The notes under the pieces were generated by a model. That model was not told the origin of the DNA. It saw only the letters and a program-made list of their open reading frames with translations, and did no database searches. Shown here piece by piece: positions 1 to 7,359 of a DNA stretch of 9,173 bases. The stretch spans positions 1 to 9,173 of the forward strand of contig CAZWBQ010000028.1 in NCBI GenBank assembly GCA_964632545.1. The letters run 5' to 3'. The DNA is from UBA7398 sp964632545 (GTDB lineage Bacteria > Actinomycetota > Actinomycetes > Nanopelagicales > Nanopelagicaceae). Position numbers and translations under genes: made by a program. The stretch's first letter is position 1. Each line of letters begins with the position of its first letter.

Positions 1-52
1 CCTAGACAAGCTGAACCAGAATCAGCTGGGCTGCCAATTACCCCATACCCCA
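1..52 (-). tRNA. tRNA-Gln (anticodon CUG), 3' part beyond the window edge
   Basis: Read on the minus strand from 52 downwards, this gives a 7-base acceptor strand (TGGGGTA), then T and G at tRNA positions 8-9. The D-arm stem is GGGT/GCCC, with a terminal T-G pair, around an AATTGGCA-type loop. The anticodon stem GCTGA/TCAGC is perfect and encloses a TTCTGGT loop. The anticodon CTG occupies 17-19 and reads the Gln codon CAG. The first base T, expected to pair with A72, is usual for bacterial tRNA-Gln. The variable region and the start of the T-arm are visible. The rest of the T-arm, the 3' acceptor strand and any CCA lie outside. It sits 35 bases downstream of gltX on the same strand. Gln-tRNA(Gln) in most actinobacteria is made by mischarging with Glu and then GatCAB amidation, so this tRNA may be a substrate of the neighbouring GltX (inference). 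Confidence 0.93.
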
Positions 53-87
53 ATGTTGCAAGGCAAGGATACCCTGAAAAAGTTAAG
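53..87 (-). other. short gltX to tRNA-Gln spacer, no clear terminator
   Basis: The 35 bases between the gltX stop and the tRNA 5' end contain no stable inverted repeat followed by T's. A TATCCT string on the minus strand could pass as a weak -10 box, but no TTGACA-like -35 box sits at the right distance. Read-through from gltX followed by RNase P processing is the simplest reading (inference). Confidence 0.5.
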
Positions 88-1554
88 CTAAATTGCGTTT
101 TTTATGCGTGTAATTGCGCGTTCTTTACCAAGCAATTCCATAGATTCAAAAAGTGGTGGTGAAATGTGGCTACCAGTTACCGCAATTCTTACTGCACCAA
201 ATGCAATTCTAGGTTTCAATCCCATTTCATCAATTAAAACTGCGCGGAGCGCCGCATCAATTGATAAATGGTTCCAAAGTGTTAGAGGTTCTAGCGCTGC
301 TAGCGATCGGCGCAATACATCTTTAGATACCTCGTCTGAAATCTTCTCCTTAGATTCACCTTCAATTTCAACGCTTTCTCCAAATAAAAACTTAACCATT
401 TGAGGAACTTCAGAAAGCTTTGCAATTCGCTCTTGGATAATTGGCAAAACTGACTTAATAACTGCTTTTTCAGAATCGGTGCCGGAAATGATGCCTGCCT
501 TAATCACAAATGGCAAAGCACGGCTCAAGAAATCATCAATATCGAGCACACGAATTTTGTCACCGTTGATAGCTTCCAATTTTTTCATATCGAATCTTGC
601 AGGCGAACTATTAACGCGCTCTACTGTGAATAGTTCAGTCAACTCTTGCATAGTTACATTTTCACGGTCATCGCCAGGTGACCAACCTAAAAGCGCTAAG
701 TAATTGCAAATAGCTTCAGGCAAGAATCCAGCATCTCGATACCAAGCAATCGAAACTTCGCCATTTCGCTTTGATAACTTGGTGTTATCTTGACCCATCA
801 CAAACGGTAAATGCGCAAATATTGGATAATCTTCGGGAGCAATGCCCATTGCTTGGTAAACCCGAATCTGTCGCGGCGTAGAAGATAACAAATCTTCTCC
901 TCGCAAAATATGCGTAACTTTCATTAATACATCATCAACAGCAACTGCAAGGGTGTAAAGCGGAGAACCATCAGCCCTAGCAAGTACAAAATCTGGCACA
1001 AATTTATGTTCGAAAACTAAATCGCCACGAATTGCGTCATTGAAATGCGTTTCACCATCTGGCATTCGCATTCGAGTAACTGGTTTACGACCTTCACTTT
1101 CATATTTCGAAATGTCGCTCGGTGAAAGATCTCGACATTTTCCATCATATCCAGGCGCTAAATTCGCAGCTCTCTGGGATTCACGCCGAGCTTCTAACTC
1201 TTCGGTGCTGCAGTAACATCGGTAAGCGTCGCCATTATCTAGAAAAGTTTGCGCCCATTTTGCATAAATATCTAACCGTTGTGATTGCAAATATGGCCCA
1301 TTAGGTCCGCCAACTTCGGGACCCTCATCCCATTGCAATCCAAGCCAGCGCAAGGTATCAATTGCAGCTGCGATGTATTGATCAGTAACACGCTCCCGAT
1401 CGGTATCTTCAATTCTAAAAATGAATTTGCCGCCAGTATGTCGAGCATAAGCCCAATCAAATAGCGCGGTTCTAATATTTCCAACGTGTAAGTCACCAGT
1501 CGGTGATGGTGCGAACCGAACTCGAATCTCTTTTGCTGTCGAATTGTTAGCCAC
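88..1554 (-). CDS. gltX: glutamyl-tRNA synthetase (GluRS)
   Basis: Class I aminoacyl-tRNA synthetase that attaches Glu to tRNA-Glu in the cytoplasm. In organisms without GlnRS it also charges tRNA-Gln. From the chosen start it has 488 residues, normal for bacterial GluRS. The Rossmann catalytic domain opens with APSPTGDLHVGN (residues 15-26), where HVGN is the HIGH signature. The KMSKS-type loop is KLSKR (259-263). Cysteines 113, 115 and 140 sit where many GluRS carry a zinc-binding insert. The helical anticodon-binding region fills the C-terminal third and ends in a typical GKERAITRI segment. I chose the GTG at 1554: it places the conserved RVRFAPSP about ten residues in, and a weak AGGG site lies at 1564-1567, 9 bases upstream. 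An in-frame ATG at 1614 would add 20 residues that do not look like GluRS and would run deeper into the FAH gene. The chosen start overlaps the FAH gene by 8 bases, so the two are probably translationally coupled. Whether it is discriminating or non-discriminating cannot be read from this sequence by eye. Confidence 0.97.
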   Translation of the reverse strand: MANNSTAKEIRVRFAPSPTGDLHVGNIRTALFDWAYARHTGGKFIFRIEDTDRERVTDQYIAAAIDTLRWLGLQWDEGPEVGGPNGPYLQSQRLDIYAKWAQTFLDNGDAYRCYCSTEELEARRESQRAANLAPGYDGKCRDLSPSDISKYESEGRKPVTRMRMPDGETHFNDAIRGDLVFEHKFVPDFVLARADGSPLYTLAVAVDDVLMKVTHILRGEDLLSSTPRQIRVYQAMGIAPEDYPIFAHLPFVMGQDNTKLSKRNGEVSIAWYRDAGFLPEAICNYLALLGWSPGDDRENVTMQELTELFTVERVNSSPARFDMKKLEAINGDKIRVLDIDDFLSRALPFVIKAGIISGTDSEKAVIKSVLPIIQERIAKLSEVPQMVKFLFGESVEIEGESKEKISDEVSKDVLRRSLAALEPLTLWNHLSIDAALRAVLIDEMGLKPRIAFGAVRIAVTGSHISPPLFESMELLGKERAITRIKNAI

Positions 1555-2335
1555 GGAGCGAAACCCTATTAGTAAGTGTGCCCAAACCTGCAATTGAGAT
1601 TGCAACTTCCCCATTTTGGTTTAAAGGGCCAATCCCTGCTGGAGTGCCAGTCAAAATCACATCTCCCGGAAGCAGCGTCATTACATTTGTCACAAATTCA
1701 ATTATTTCAGGAATTTTGAAAATCATGTCGGAGAGTTTGGCGCTTTGCTTAAGTACGCCATCAACTGTTGCCGTTATCTCTTGATCTCCAGGTTGGAAAT
1801 CAGTATCAATCCACGGCCCAAGTGGACAGAAAGAATCAAAGCCTTTTCCTCTAGTCCATTGGCCATCTTTTTTCTGCAAATCCCGCGCAGTTACATCATT
1901 TGCGATCGTATATCCGAAAATCACATCTTTAATGCGTTCCTTTGGAACTTCTTTACAAATCTTGCTTATTACAATGGCAAGTTCTGCCTCATGGTCAACT
2001 CGATCGCTCATCCTTGGCCATTGAATCAAATCATTTGGTCCAATTACCGAAGTGTTTGGTTTTAAAAAAATAATTGGCTCTTCCGGAACATCACTTCCCA
2101 TTTCGGCTGCGTGATCGGCATAATTTTTACCGATACAAACAACTTTGCTTCGTGGAATTACCGGCGCTAATAACCGTACATCTCGCAATTGCACAGTTGC
2201 ATCTAACTTATGAATTCCGGCATAGAGTGGATCGCTGGCGATTGCTCGAATTGTGGTTTCATTTTCGAGTACACCAAAATGTGGATCTGTTCCAAGCGGA
2301 GATCCAGTTGGTGGCGTAAATCTAACAATGCGCAT
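1547..2335 (-). CDS. fumarylacetoacetate hydrolase (FAH) family protein
   Basis: A 262-residue soluble enzyme of the FAH superfamily, whose members hydrolyse or decarboxylate beta-diketo acids (fumarylpyruvate and acylpyruvate hydrolases, oxaloacetate decarboxylases, HpcE-like isomerases). The N-terminal cap (about 1-60) is the short form often found in actinobacteria. It is followed by the core opening KVVCIGKNYADHAAEMG (64-80). The metal site appears as HEAELA (E116 and E118) with D147 in the ANDVTARDLQ stretch. The RGKGFDSFCPLGPW block (162-175) and TGTPAGIGP (229-237) are also standard. All usual metal ligands seem present, so it should be active, but the substrate cannot be assigned from sequence alone; an acylpyruvase or oxaloacetate decarboxylase role is plausible. 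The ATG at 2335 gives the normal N-terminus MRIVRF. No Shine-Dalgarno site is visible in the 23-base gap after the CorC gene. The 3' end overlaps gltX by 8 bases. Confidence 0.93.
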   Translation of the reverse strand: MRIVRFTPPTGSPLGTDPHFGVLENETTIRAIASDPLYAGIHKLDATVQLRDVRLLAPVIPRSKVVCIGKNYADHAAEMGSDVPEEPIIFLKPNTSVIGPNDLIQWPRMSDRVDHEAELAIVISKICKEVPKERIKDVIFGYTIANDVTARDLQKKDGQWTRGKGFDSFCPLGPWIDTDFQPGDQEITATVDGVLKQSAKLSDMIFKIPEIIEFVTNVMTLLPGDVILTGTPAGIGPLNQNGEVAISIAGLGTLTNRVSLRG

Positions 2336-2358
2336 TGGCGCAGTCTAGTGCAGGTTTT

Positions 2359-3651
2359 TTACAACGATTGCTTCGTCGTCGCTTCCGAACTGTTTCGTTC
2401 GACGAGAATTGTTCCGATGCGGTGTCTACGACCGATAATTCGCTCTGCAGTAATTTGCCAACCGTGCAATGTAAGAGTGCTTCCTGGAATTGGCACGCGA
2501 CCAAGTATTTTTGCCATGTAACCACCAATAGTGTCTACATCTTCTTGTTCTTCTTCAGATAACTCTATTTTTAGATATTCTGCTAAATCCTCTAAATGTA
2601 ACCGGGCAGATGCTCGCCCTTGATTTTCATTAATCCATTCAAATTCGTCTAGATCGTCATCGTATTCATCAGCAATTTCGCCAACAATCTCTTCCAAAAT
2701 ATCTTCGATAGTTATTAGCCCGGCAGTGCCACCGTACTCATCCACCACGATTGCTAAATGGATTTGATCGCGTTGCATCTCTTTTAGTAATTCTGATGCA
2801 GTTTTAGTTTCTGGAACAAAAGTTGCATTACGTAAGTGTTCTTCAACTTTCTCACTCTGTTCTGCGTCATGATATTCATGACTTCGGAGTGCTAAATCTT
2901 TTACATAAGCAATACCAATAATTGTGTCTAAATTCTCATCAATTACTGGAATTCGCGAGAACCCAGATCTTAGTGCGAGTGAAAGCGCTTGCCGCAATGA
3001 TTTAGAACGTTCAATCCAAACCATCTCAGTTCGCGGAACCATCAACTCACGAACTAACGTGTCACCTAATTCAAAAACGGAGTGAATCATTTCATGTTCA
3101 GATTCTTCTACTAACCCGCGTTCATGCGCCTGATCTACTAGATCTCGCAATTCTGCTTCTGAAGCGAATGGACCGGTTCGAAATCCACGACCTGGCGTGA
3201 TTGCATTTCCAATCGCAATTAATAGCGTAGTTACTGGACCAAGTATTTTCGCTAAGAAATAAGCCACATATGTAGCTGGAACTGCCCAAGCGCTTGCGCG
3301 TTGTTTGCCTAAAGTTCTTGGACCGACGCCAACTACTACATATGAAAGTACCAGCATTGTGGCTATTGCAGTGGAAATTGCTAGCGCACTGCTTTCAAAT
3401 ATCTGGAGAAATCCTTCTGCGACAAAAACAGTTGCTGTAAGTTCGCAAGCTTTTCTAACTAGCAAAACTACGTTCAAATATCGGGCTGGCTCATTAATGA
3501 CTTTTCGTACTAAAGCTGCTCGTTTTGGAGATTTTTCAGCAATATGATCAACTGCCACGCGTGAAATCGTGTTGATTGCAGATTCACTTCCAGCTAAAAA
3601 ACCAGCAAATGCTAAAAGTGCAAATACTTCAATAATTGTTATTGGGTTCAT
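2359..3651 (-). CDS. CNNM/CorC (HlyC) family membrane protein with CBS domains
   Basis: An inner-membrane protein of the CNNM/CorC family. Relatives are linked to Mg2+ or Co2+ transport or resistance; the old name hemolysin is not a proven function. From the ATG at 3651 it has 430 residues. The N-terminal CNNM (DUF21) domain covers about 1-155, with four hydrophobic segments near 4-24, 57-80, 90-112 and 123-148. It includes the SESAI segment after the first helix and GPRTLGKQ after the third. A CBS pair follows at about 200-330 (RELMVPRTEM, then VVDEYGGTAGLITIEDILEEIVGEI). A CorC_HlyC C-terminal domain (about 345-415) ends at GRRHRIGTI. The start at 3651 shares one base with the ybeY stop (TAATG), a usual coupling arrangement. 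An ATG at 3663 would add four residues. Neither has a clear ribosome site. It directly follows ybeY, as in many actinobacteria, where era commonly comes next; here FAH does. Confidence 0.94.
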   Translation of the reverse strand: MNPITIIEVFALLAFAGFLAGSESAINTISRVAVDHIAEKSPKRAALVRKVINEPARYLNVVLLVRKACELTATVFVAEGFLQIFESSALAISTAIATMLVLSYVVVGVGPRTLGKQRASAWAVPATYVAYFLAKILGPVTTLLIAIGNAITPGRGFRTGPFASEAELRDLVDQAHERGLVEESEHEMIHSVFELGDTLVRELMVPRTEMVWIERSKSLRQALSLALRSGFSRIPVIDENLDTIIGIAYVKDLALRSHEYHDAEQSEKVEEHLRNATFVPETKTASELLKEMQRDQIHLAIVVDEYGGTAGLITIEDILEEIVGEIADEYDDDLDEFEWINENQGRASARLHLEDLAEYLKIELSEEEQEDVDTIGGYMAKILGRVPIPGSTLTLHGWQITAERIIGRRHRIGTILVERNSSEATTKQSL

Positions 3652-4091
3652 TAGGCACGCCATTTTGCTAATAGGTCGTCTTGTAATTTAAACATAACTC
3701 GTTCTTCGTTTGGAATCGCATGGTCGTATCCGAGCAGATGCAAAATTCCATGCGTAGTTAGAAGTTCTATTTCAGATTGCGCAGAATGATTTGCTAACTC
3801 TGCCTGCTTTTCCGCAATAGTTGGGCATAAAACAATATCCCCAATTAAACCTGGGCCATTGGAAGCGGAATTTGGTTTTATTTCATCCATTGGGAATGAA
3901 AGTACATCGGTAGGGCCTGGTTCATTCATCCATTGAACATGTAAGGAAGTCATCTCGGCTTCATCAACACAAGAGATGCTAAGTTCAGAATCTGGATGCA
4001 CGCCCATATCTTTAATTACGAATTGCGCTAGCGAAATAATCGCAACTTCATCACAATGAGAGCTGGTGTGATTAATAAATTCGATTGTCAT
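3651..4091 (-). CDS. ybeY: endoribonuclease YbeY, rRNA maturation factor
   Basis: A cytoplasmic zinc-dependent, single-strand-specific endoribonuclease involved in 16S rRNA 3'-end maturation and 70S quality control. It has 146 residues from the ATG at 4091. The UPF0054 signature HGILHLLGYDH lies at 114-124, with the three zinc-binding histidines H114, H118 and H124 all present. Upstream are the family blocks TDVLSFP (61-67) and GDIVL (84-88). I chose the ATG at 4091 over the in-frame GTG at 4100 because a GGTGA ribosome site includes that GTG and sits 5 bases before the ATG; the GTG itself has no site upstream. MTIEF is also the customary YbeY opening. It lies 18 bases after phoH, the standard phoH-ybeY pair, and its stop overlaps the CorC/CNNM start. 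Confidence 0.97.
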   Translation of the reverse strand: MTIEFINHTSSHCDEVAIISLAQFVIKDMGVHPDSELSISCVDEAEMTSLHVQWMNEPGPTDVLSFPMDEIKPNSASNGPGLIGDIVLCPTIAEKQAELANHSAQSEIELLTTHGILHLLGYDHAIPNEERVMFKLQDDLLAKWRA

Positions 4092-4096
4092 ATTCG

Positions 4097-4101
4097 TCAC
4101 C
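4097..4101 (-). promoter_or_regulatory. ybeY ribosome binding site (GGTGA)
   Basis: On the minus strand GGTGA sits 5 bases before the ATG at 4091 and can pair with the UCACC at the 3' end of 16S rRNA. It includes the alternative GTG start and so decides in favour of the ATG. Confidence 0.6.
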
Positions 4102-4109
4102 GCGCGCGG

Positions 4110-5120
4110 TTAACGTTCACTTCTCCCCGGCTTAATTGAGGTTCTGATAGCCCTAGGTGAAGTTGCTGTTGCAGCATCCCAAGCGCCATAAGCATCAACG
4201 ATCTGACTTACCAATCGATGCCTTACTACATCATCTGAGAAGAGCTCAACAAAGGAGATATCTTCTACATTTTCTAGAATTTCGCTAACAATTCTTAAGC
4301 CCGATTGTGTGCTATTTGGTAGATCAATTTGCGTAACATCTCCAGTAACAACCATTCTTGAACCAAAACCCAAGCGAGTTAAAAACATTTTCATCTGTTC
4401 TGGAGTCGTGTTCTGCGCTTCATCTAAAATAATGAATGAATCATTTAAAGTTCTGCCGCGCATATATGCAAGCGGGGCAACTTCAATTGTCCCGGCAGCC
4501 ATCAGGCGTGGGATCGCATCTGGATCAATCATCTCGTGTAGCGCATCAAATAGTGGACGCAGGTATGGATCAATTTTTTCATGAAGCGTTCCAGGTAAGA
4601 ATCCAAGACGCTCACCTGCTTCTACTGCAGGGCGAGTAAGAATAATTCGATTAACTTGTTTTGCTTGCAAAGCTTGGATTGCTTTTGCCATTGCAAGATA
4701 AGTTTTTCCAGTTCCAGCTGGGCCAATTCCAAACGTAATTGTTGAACGGTCGATCGCATCTACATACTTTTTTTGATTAGCGGTTTTTGGTCTAATTGTC
4801 TTCCCGCGGTTACTTAGAATATTTAACGATAAGACTTCGGCTGGATGCTGAGTGACATCGCCAATAACCATTGCAATAGATCGACGAACCGCATCTTCTG
4901 TAAGGAGTTGACCAGATCTGATAATTGTCATCAATTCAGATATCAAACCTTGAAACTGTGCGACATCGCCAGGTTCACCGCGCAATATGAATTCGTTTCC
5001 ACGAACCGTTATTGCTAAATGAGAATAGGATTTTTCTAGAAGTCTAAGGAAAAGATCTTGAGGTCCAGTTAGCGCAACCATGGGAATAGCGCTCGGGATT
5101 GTTAATACGGTGCGATCCAT
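4110..5120 (-). CDS. phoH: PhoH family ATPase
   Basis: A cytoplasmic P-loop ATPase of the PhoH (PhoL/YbeZ) type, 336 residues, normal for the family. The N-terminal 100 residues form the usual KH-like region. The ATPase core starts near PKTANQKKYVDAI (111-123), where the family has its conserved Q motif. Walker A is GPAGTGKT (133-140). Walker B is FIILDEAQNTTPEQM (229-243), and a VVTGDVTQIDLP stretch follows (257-268). The family is predicted to act as an ATP-driven RNA helicase. It is nearly always next to ybeY, which points to a shared role in rRNA processing; the molecular role is only partly established. The ATG at 5120 has an AAGG site at 5129-5132, 8 bases upstream, which favours it over the internal ATG at codon 14. 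It lies 44 bases after the HIT gene, the largest gap in the window. Confidence 0.96.
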   Translation of the reverse strand: MDRTVLTIPSAIPMVALTGPQDLFLRLLEKSYSHLAITVRGNEFILRGEPGDVAQFQGLISELMTIIRSGQLLTEDAVRRSIAMVIGDVTQHPAEVLSLNILSNRGKTIRPKTANQKKYVDAIDRSTITFGIGPAGTGKTYLAMAKAIQALQAKQVNRIILTRPAVEAGERLGFLPGTLHEKIDPYLRPLFDALHEMIDPDAIPRLMAAGTIEVAPLAYMRGRTLNDSFIILDEAQNTTPEQMKMFLTRLGFGSRMVVTGDVTQIDLPNSTQSGLRIVSEILENVEDISFVELFSDDVVRHRLVSQIVDAYGAWDAATATSPRAIRTSIKPGRSER

Positions 5121-5128
5121 TACCGCAA

Positions 5129-5132
5129 CCTT
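5129..5132 (-). promoter_or_regulatory. phoH ribosome binding site (AAGG)
   Basis: AAGG on the minus strand, 8 bases from the ATG at 5120, supports that start rather than the downstream ATG at codon 14. Confidence 0.5.
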
Positions 5133-5164
5133 AATGGAACTTTCTCAAATTGGTATTTTGAAGC

Positions 5165-5500
5165 CTAGCCCGGCGGCCAACTAAGCGGACGCCCCCCTAA
5201 TAAATGTAAGTGGGCATGGAAAACACTCTGTCCAGCTTCAGCACCAGTATTGAAAACGGTCCGATATCCAACTAGGCCCCGAGCATCGGCAATCTCGCCA
5301 GCTAAAATAAAGAGATCACTCACAGATGCTGGCTTGGTAACTGCTAATTCTGCCACATTTGGAAAATGAACCTTTGGAACTATTAATACATGAGTTGGCG
5401 CTTGTGGTGAAATGTCATTAAACGCTACGGATAATTCGCTTTCGGCCACGATTTCAGCCGGTATCTCTAAACTGACAATTTTGCAGAAAAGGCAAGACAT
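5165..5500 (-). CDS. HIT family protein (Hint-type nucleotide phosphoramidase)
   Basis: A small cytoplasmic histidine-triad hydrolase of the Hint branch, whose members cleave AMP-lysine-type phosphoramidates and aminoacyl-adenylates. It has 111 residues, normal for the family. The N-terminus CLFCKI (3-8) carries the cysteine pair that often binds zinc in this branch. HVLIVPKVH (37-45) is the usual second strand block. The triad HAHLHLL (95-101) supplies H95, H97 and catalytic-position H99, preceded by the expected EAGQSVFH segment. The C-terminus LGGRPLSWPPG is typical of actinobacterial members. The substrate in vivo is unknown. The start is secure: a full AGGAGG site lies 4 bases upstream and overlaps the rsmE stop codon. 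It lies between rsmE and phoH, its standard place in this neighbourhood. Confidence 0.95.
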   Translation of the reverse strand: MSCLFCKIVSLEIPAEIVAESELSVAFNDISPQAPTHVLIVPKVHFPNVAELAVTKPASVSDLFILAGEIADARGLVGYRTVFNTGAEAGQSVFHAHLHLLGGRPLSWPPG

Positions 5501-5504
5501 TTTT

Positions 5505-5510
5505 CCTCCT
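5505..5510 (-). promoter_or_regulatory. strong Shine-Dalgarno site for the HIT gene
   Basis: AGGAGG on the minus strand, 4 bases before the ATG at 5500. Its first A is the last base of the rsmE TGA stop, so ribosomes finishing rsmE stop on the next gene's ribosome site. It is the strongest ribosome site in the window. Confidence 0.85.
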
Positions 5511-6238
5511 CACCAAATCTTAAAGGCTGTTTGAATTGCAGCGAGTGCCGCAACGCCTGCATGTGCGGATCTAAATACTGGCACTCCCATTTTAACTAAC
5601 ACTCCACCCATATCTTGCATATCTAGAATTTCCGACTCAGTTAGGCCGCCTTCGGGTCCAATTACAAAAGCAATATTTTTAAATGAATACCCAAGATCAG
5701 AAATCAGATTGGTAAAGGTTTTACTTGCTGATTCGTGAAAAACTAAGATTAAATCAAACTCTGCAAATTTAGCCTTTAATTCGTTGGTAGTTACCAGGTT
5801 TGTCACTTCCGGAATTCGAAATCTTCGCGCTTGCTTACTTGATTCGCGCACATGTAATTTCCATTTGTTTAAACCATCTGATTTATCACTCCACTTTGCA
5901 ATTGATTTTTGCGCTGCCCACGGAATTATTTGATCGATCCCGCCTTCAGTCAGTAATTCTAAAGTCTCTTTAACCCGATCATTTTTTGGTAATGCTTGAA
6001 TGCAACTTAACTTAATTTTAGATGGTTCTATTTTCCCAGATTTAGTAATCTCACATGAAATTGATTTTTTACTTCGTTCTTTAACCACTGCTTCAGCCCA
6101 ATTCCCGCGACCATCCGAAATTAAGATTTCTTCGCCTACTTCAATTCTAAGTACGGTGGCAGCATGATGTCCTTCATCACCATCAATTATCGCAATCCCA
6201 TTTTCAGGTAATTCTGCGATTATAAAAAGCGTGCGCAC
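5510..6238 (-). CDS. rsmE: 16S rRNA (uracil-1498-N3)-methyltransferase RsmE
   Basis: An S-adenosylmethionine-dependent SPOUT-class methyltransferase that modifies U1498 of 16S rRNA on the assembled small subunit. It has 242 residues, normal for the family. An N-terminal PUA-like RNA-binding region (about 1-70) includes HHAATVLR (24-31) and a DGRGNW stretch. The SPOUT domain has QALPKNDR (81-88), ETLELLTEGGID (91-102), ESSKQARR (132-139) and the cofactor-binding FVIGPEGGLTESEI (191-204). The last knot motif reads FRSAHAGVAALAA (222-234), where other members usually have LR followed by a T-A pair. The fold is otherwise intact, so activity is likely. The start is a GTG at 6238, 8 bases after the dnaJ stop, with no visible Shine-Dalgarno site, so translation probably depends on coupling to dnaJ. 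Confidence 0.95.
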   Translation of the reverse strand: MRTLFIIAELPENGIAIIDGDEGHHAATVLRIEVGEEILISDGRGNWAEAVVKERSKKSISCEITKSGKIEPSKIKLSCIQALPKNDRVKETLELLTEGGIDQIIPWAAQKSIAKWSDKSDGLNKWKLHVRESSKQARRFRIPEVTNLVTTNELKAKFAEFDLILVFHESASKTFTNLISDLGYSFKNIAFVIGPEGGLTESEILDMQDMGGVLVKMGVPVFRSAHAGVAALAAIQTAFKIW

Positions 6239-6246
6239 TTAATTAT

Positions 6247-7356
6247 CTAATTTCGAAAGGCTTCACGAAATTTGCCGAAGAAACCTGTTTCGTGACGTTC
6301 TTTGACAACCCCGCTATTAGCTTTATCGCCACGTGATTCCGCAAATTGACGAAGCAAATCTTCTTCCTTCTTTGAAAGTTTGTTTGGAATAACTACATCG
6401 ATATGTGCAAATAGATCGCCGCGCCCGGAACCACGTAACTTTGTGATTCCTTTGCCGCGAATTGGCAGAACGCTACCGCTTTGAGTTCCTGGTTTTATTT
6501 CGAGTTCGATTTCGCCATCGAGAGTTTCAATCTTCACCTTGCTCCCAAGTACTGCACCAGTCATTGGCACCGAGACTGAAACATGTAAATCATTTCCTTC
6601 TCGAACTAAAAAGTTGTGATCAGCAACTTCAATTTCCACATATAAGTCACCGGCTGGTCCGCCACCTGGACCTACTTCACCTTCTCCAGACATTTGAATT
6701 CTATTTCCACTTTCAACCCCAGCTGGAATTTTTACATCAATACTTCGTTTGCTTCGTACCCGACCATCGCCTGCACATTCACCACATGGGCTTGGAATCG
6801 TTGTACCAAAACCCTGGCAAGCTGCACATGGTCGGCTTGTCAAAACTTGACCGATAAAAGATCGGGTAACTTGCTGAGTTTCGCCTTTGCCACGACAAAT
6901 ATCACAAGACTTTGGCTTGCTCCCGCTAGCACAACCACTTCCAGAACATTGCGTGCAAAGTATTGCAGTTTCAACATTTAATTCTCGCTCGGTGCCAAAA
7001 CATGCTTCGGCTAAATCGATATCAACACGAATTAGCGCATCTTGGCCATGTCGCATTCGCGGTCTTGGTCCGCGTGAATTTCCGCCGCCACCAAAAAATG
7101 CATCCATAATGTCGCCAAATCCGAAGTTGGCATTTCCAAAACCATTAAAACCTTGACCGCCTTGATCATAATTTTGGCGTTTATTTGGATCGCTTAATAC
7201 TTCATACGCTGCAGTTATCTCTTTAAATCTATCTTGGACTGCCGGATCAGGGTTTACATCTGGATGCAATTCGCGCGCCAATTTTCGATATGACTTCTTT
7301 ATTTCATCAGCGCTTGCATCTCGACTTACGCCGAGAGTTTCATAAAGGTCAGCCAT
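6247..7356 (-). CDS. dnaJ: chaperone DnaJ (class A, DnaJ2-type)
   Basis: A cytoplasmic Hsp40 co-chaperone that stimulates the DnaK ATPase and hands over unfolded clients. It has 369 residues with all class A parts. The J domain (1-66) has HPD at 31-33. A Gly/Phe-rich linker spans about 66-95. Four CxxCxGxG zinc repeats start at C134, C151, C177 and C191. C-terminal substrate-binding domains I and II follow, to about 328. Its place directly behind hrcA marks it as the DnaJ2 copy of actinobacteria; the other copy usually sits with dnaK-grpE-hspR (known for the phylum, not visible here). The ATG at 7356 is 3 bases after the hrcA stop. An AGGGG string at 7371-7375 inside the hrcA end lies 14 bases upstream, a long spacing. 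Heat-shock control would come from a promoter upstream of the window. Confidence 0.97.
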   Translation of the reverse strand: MADLYETLGVSRDASADEIKKSYRKLARELHPDVNPDPAVQDRFKEITAAYEVLSDPNKRQNYDQGGQGFNGFGNANFGFGDIMDAFFGGGGNSRGPRPRMRHGQDALIRVDIDLAEACFGTERELNVETAILCTQCSGSGCASGSKPKSCDICRGKGETQQVTRSFIGQVLTSRPCAACQGFGTTIPSPCGECAGDGRVRSKRSIDVKIPAGVESGNRIQMSGEGEVGPGGGPAGDLYVEIEVADHNFLVREGNDLHVSVSVPMTGAVLGSKVKIETLDGEIELEIKPGTQSGSVLPIRGKGITKLRGSGRGDLFAHIDVVIPNKLSKKEEDLLRQFAESRGDKANSGVVKERHETGFFGKFREAFRN

Positions 7357-7359
7357 AAG

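Noticed and set aside
53..87. Possible small hairpin (AGGGTATCCT) or tRNA promoter after gltX
   Set aside because: The near-palindrome is too short and has no T-run after it. The TATCCT lacks a -35 partner at a proper distance.
291..310. Repeated CTAGCG units near GCGATCG
   Set aside because: Only two copies within the gltX coding sequence, explained by codons for Leu, Ala and Ser. No array structure.
1745..2065. Open frame of 106 codons on the plus strand
   Set aside because: It is antisense to the FAH gene, which has full family motifs. No ribosome site or domain was seen.
2887..2895. GAGTGCTAA, a perfect right half of a CIRCE operator
   Set aside because: No matching left half lies 9 bases away, and it is inside the coding part of the CorC/CNNM gene. 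A chance match.
5121..5164. Possible promoter in the HIT-phoH gap
   Set aside because: A TTGAGA-like string is present, but no -10 box follows at 16-18 bases. Not enough to call.
6462..6857. Open frame of 131 codons on the plus strand
   Set aside because: It is antisense to dnaJ. It is His/Leu/Phe-rich in a way that mirrors the complement of the dnaJ codons, and has no family resemblance.
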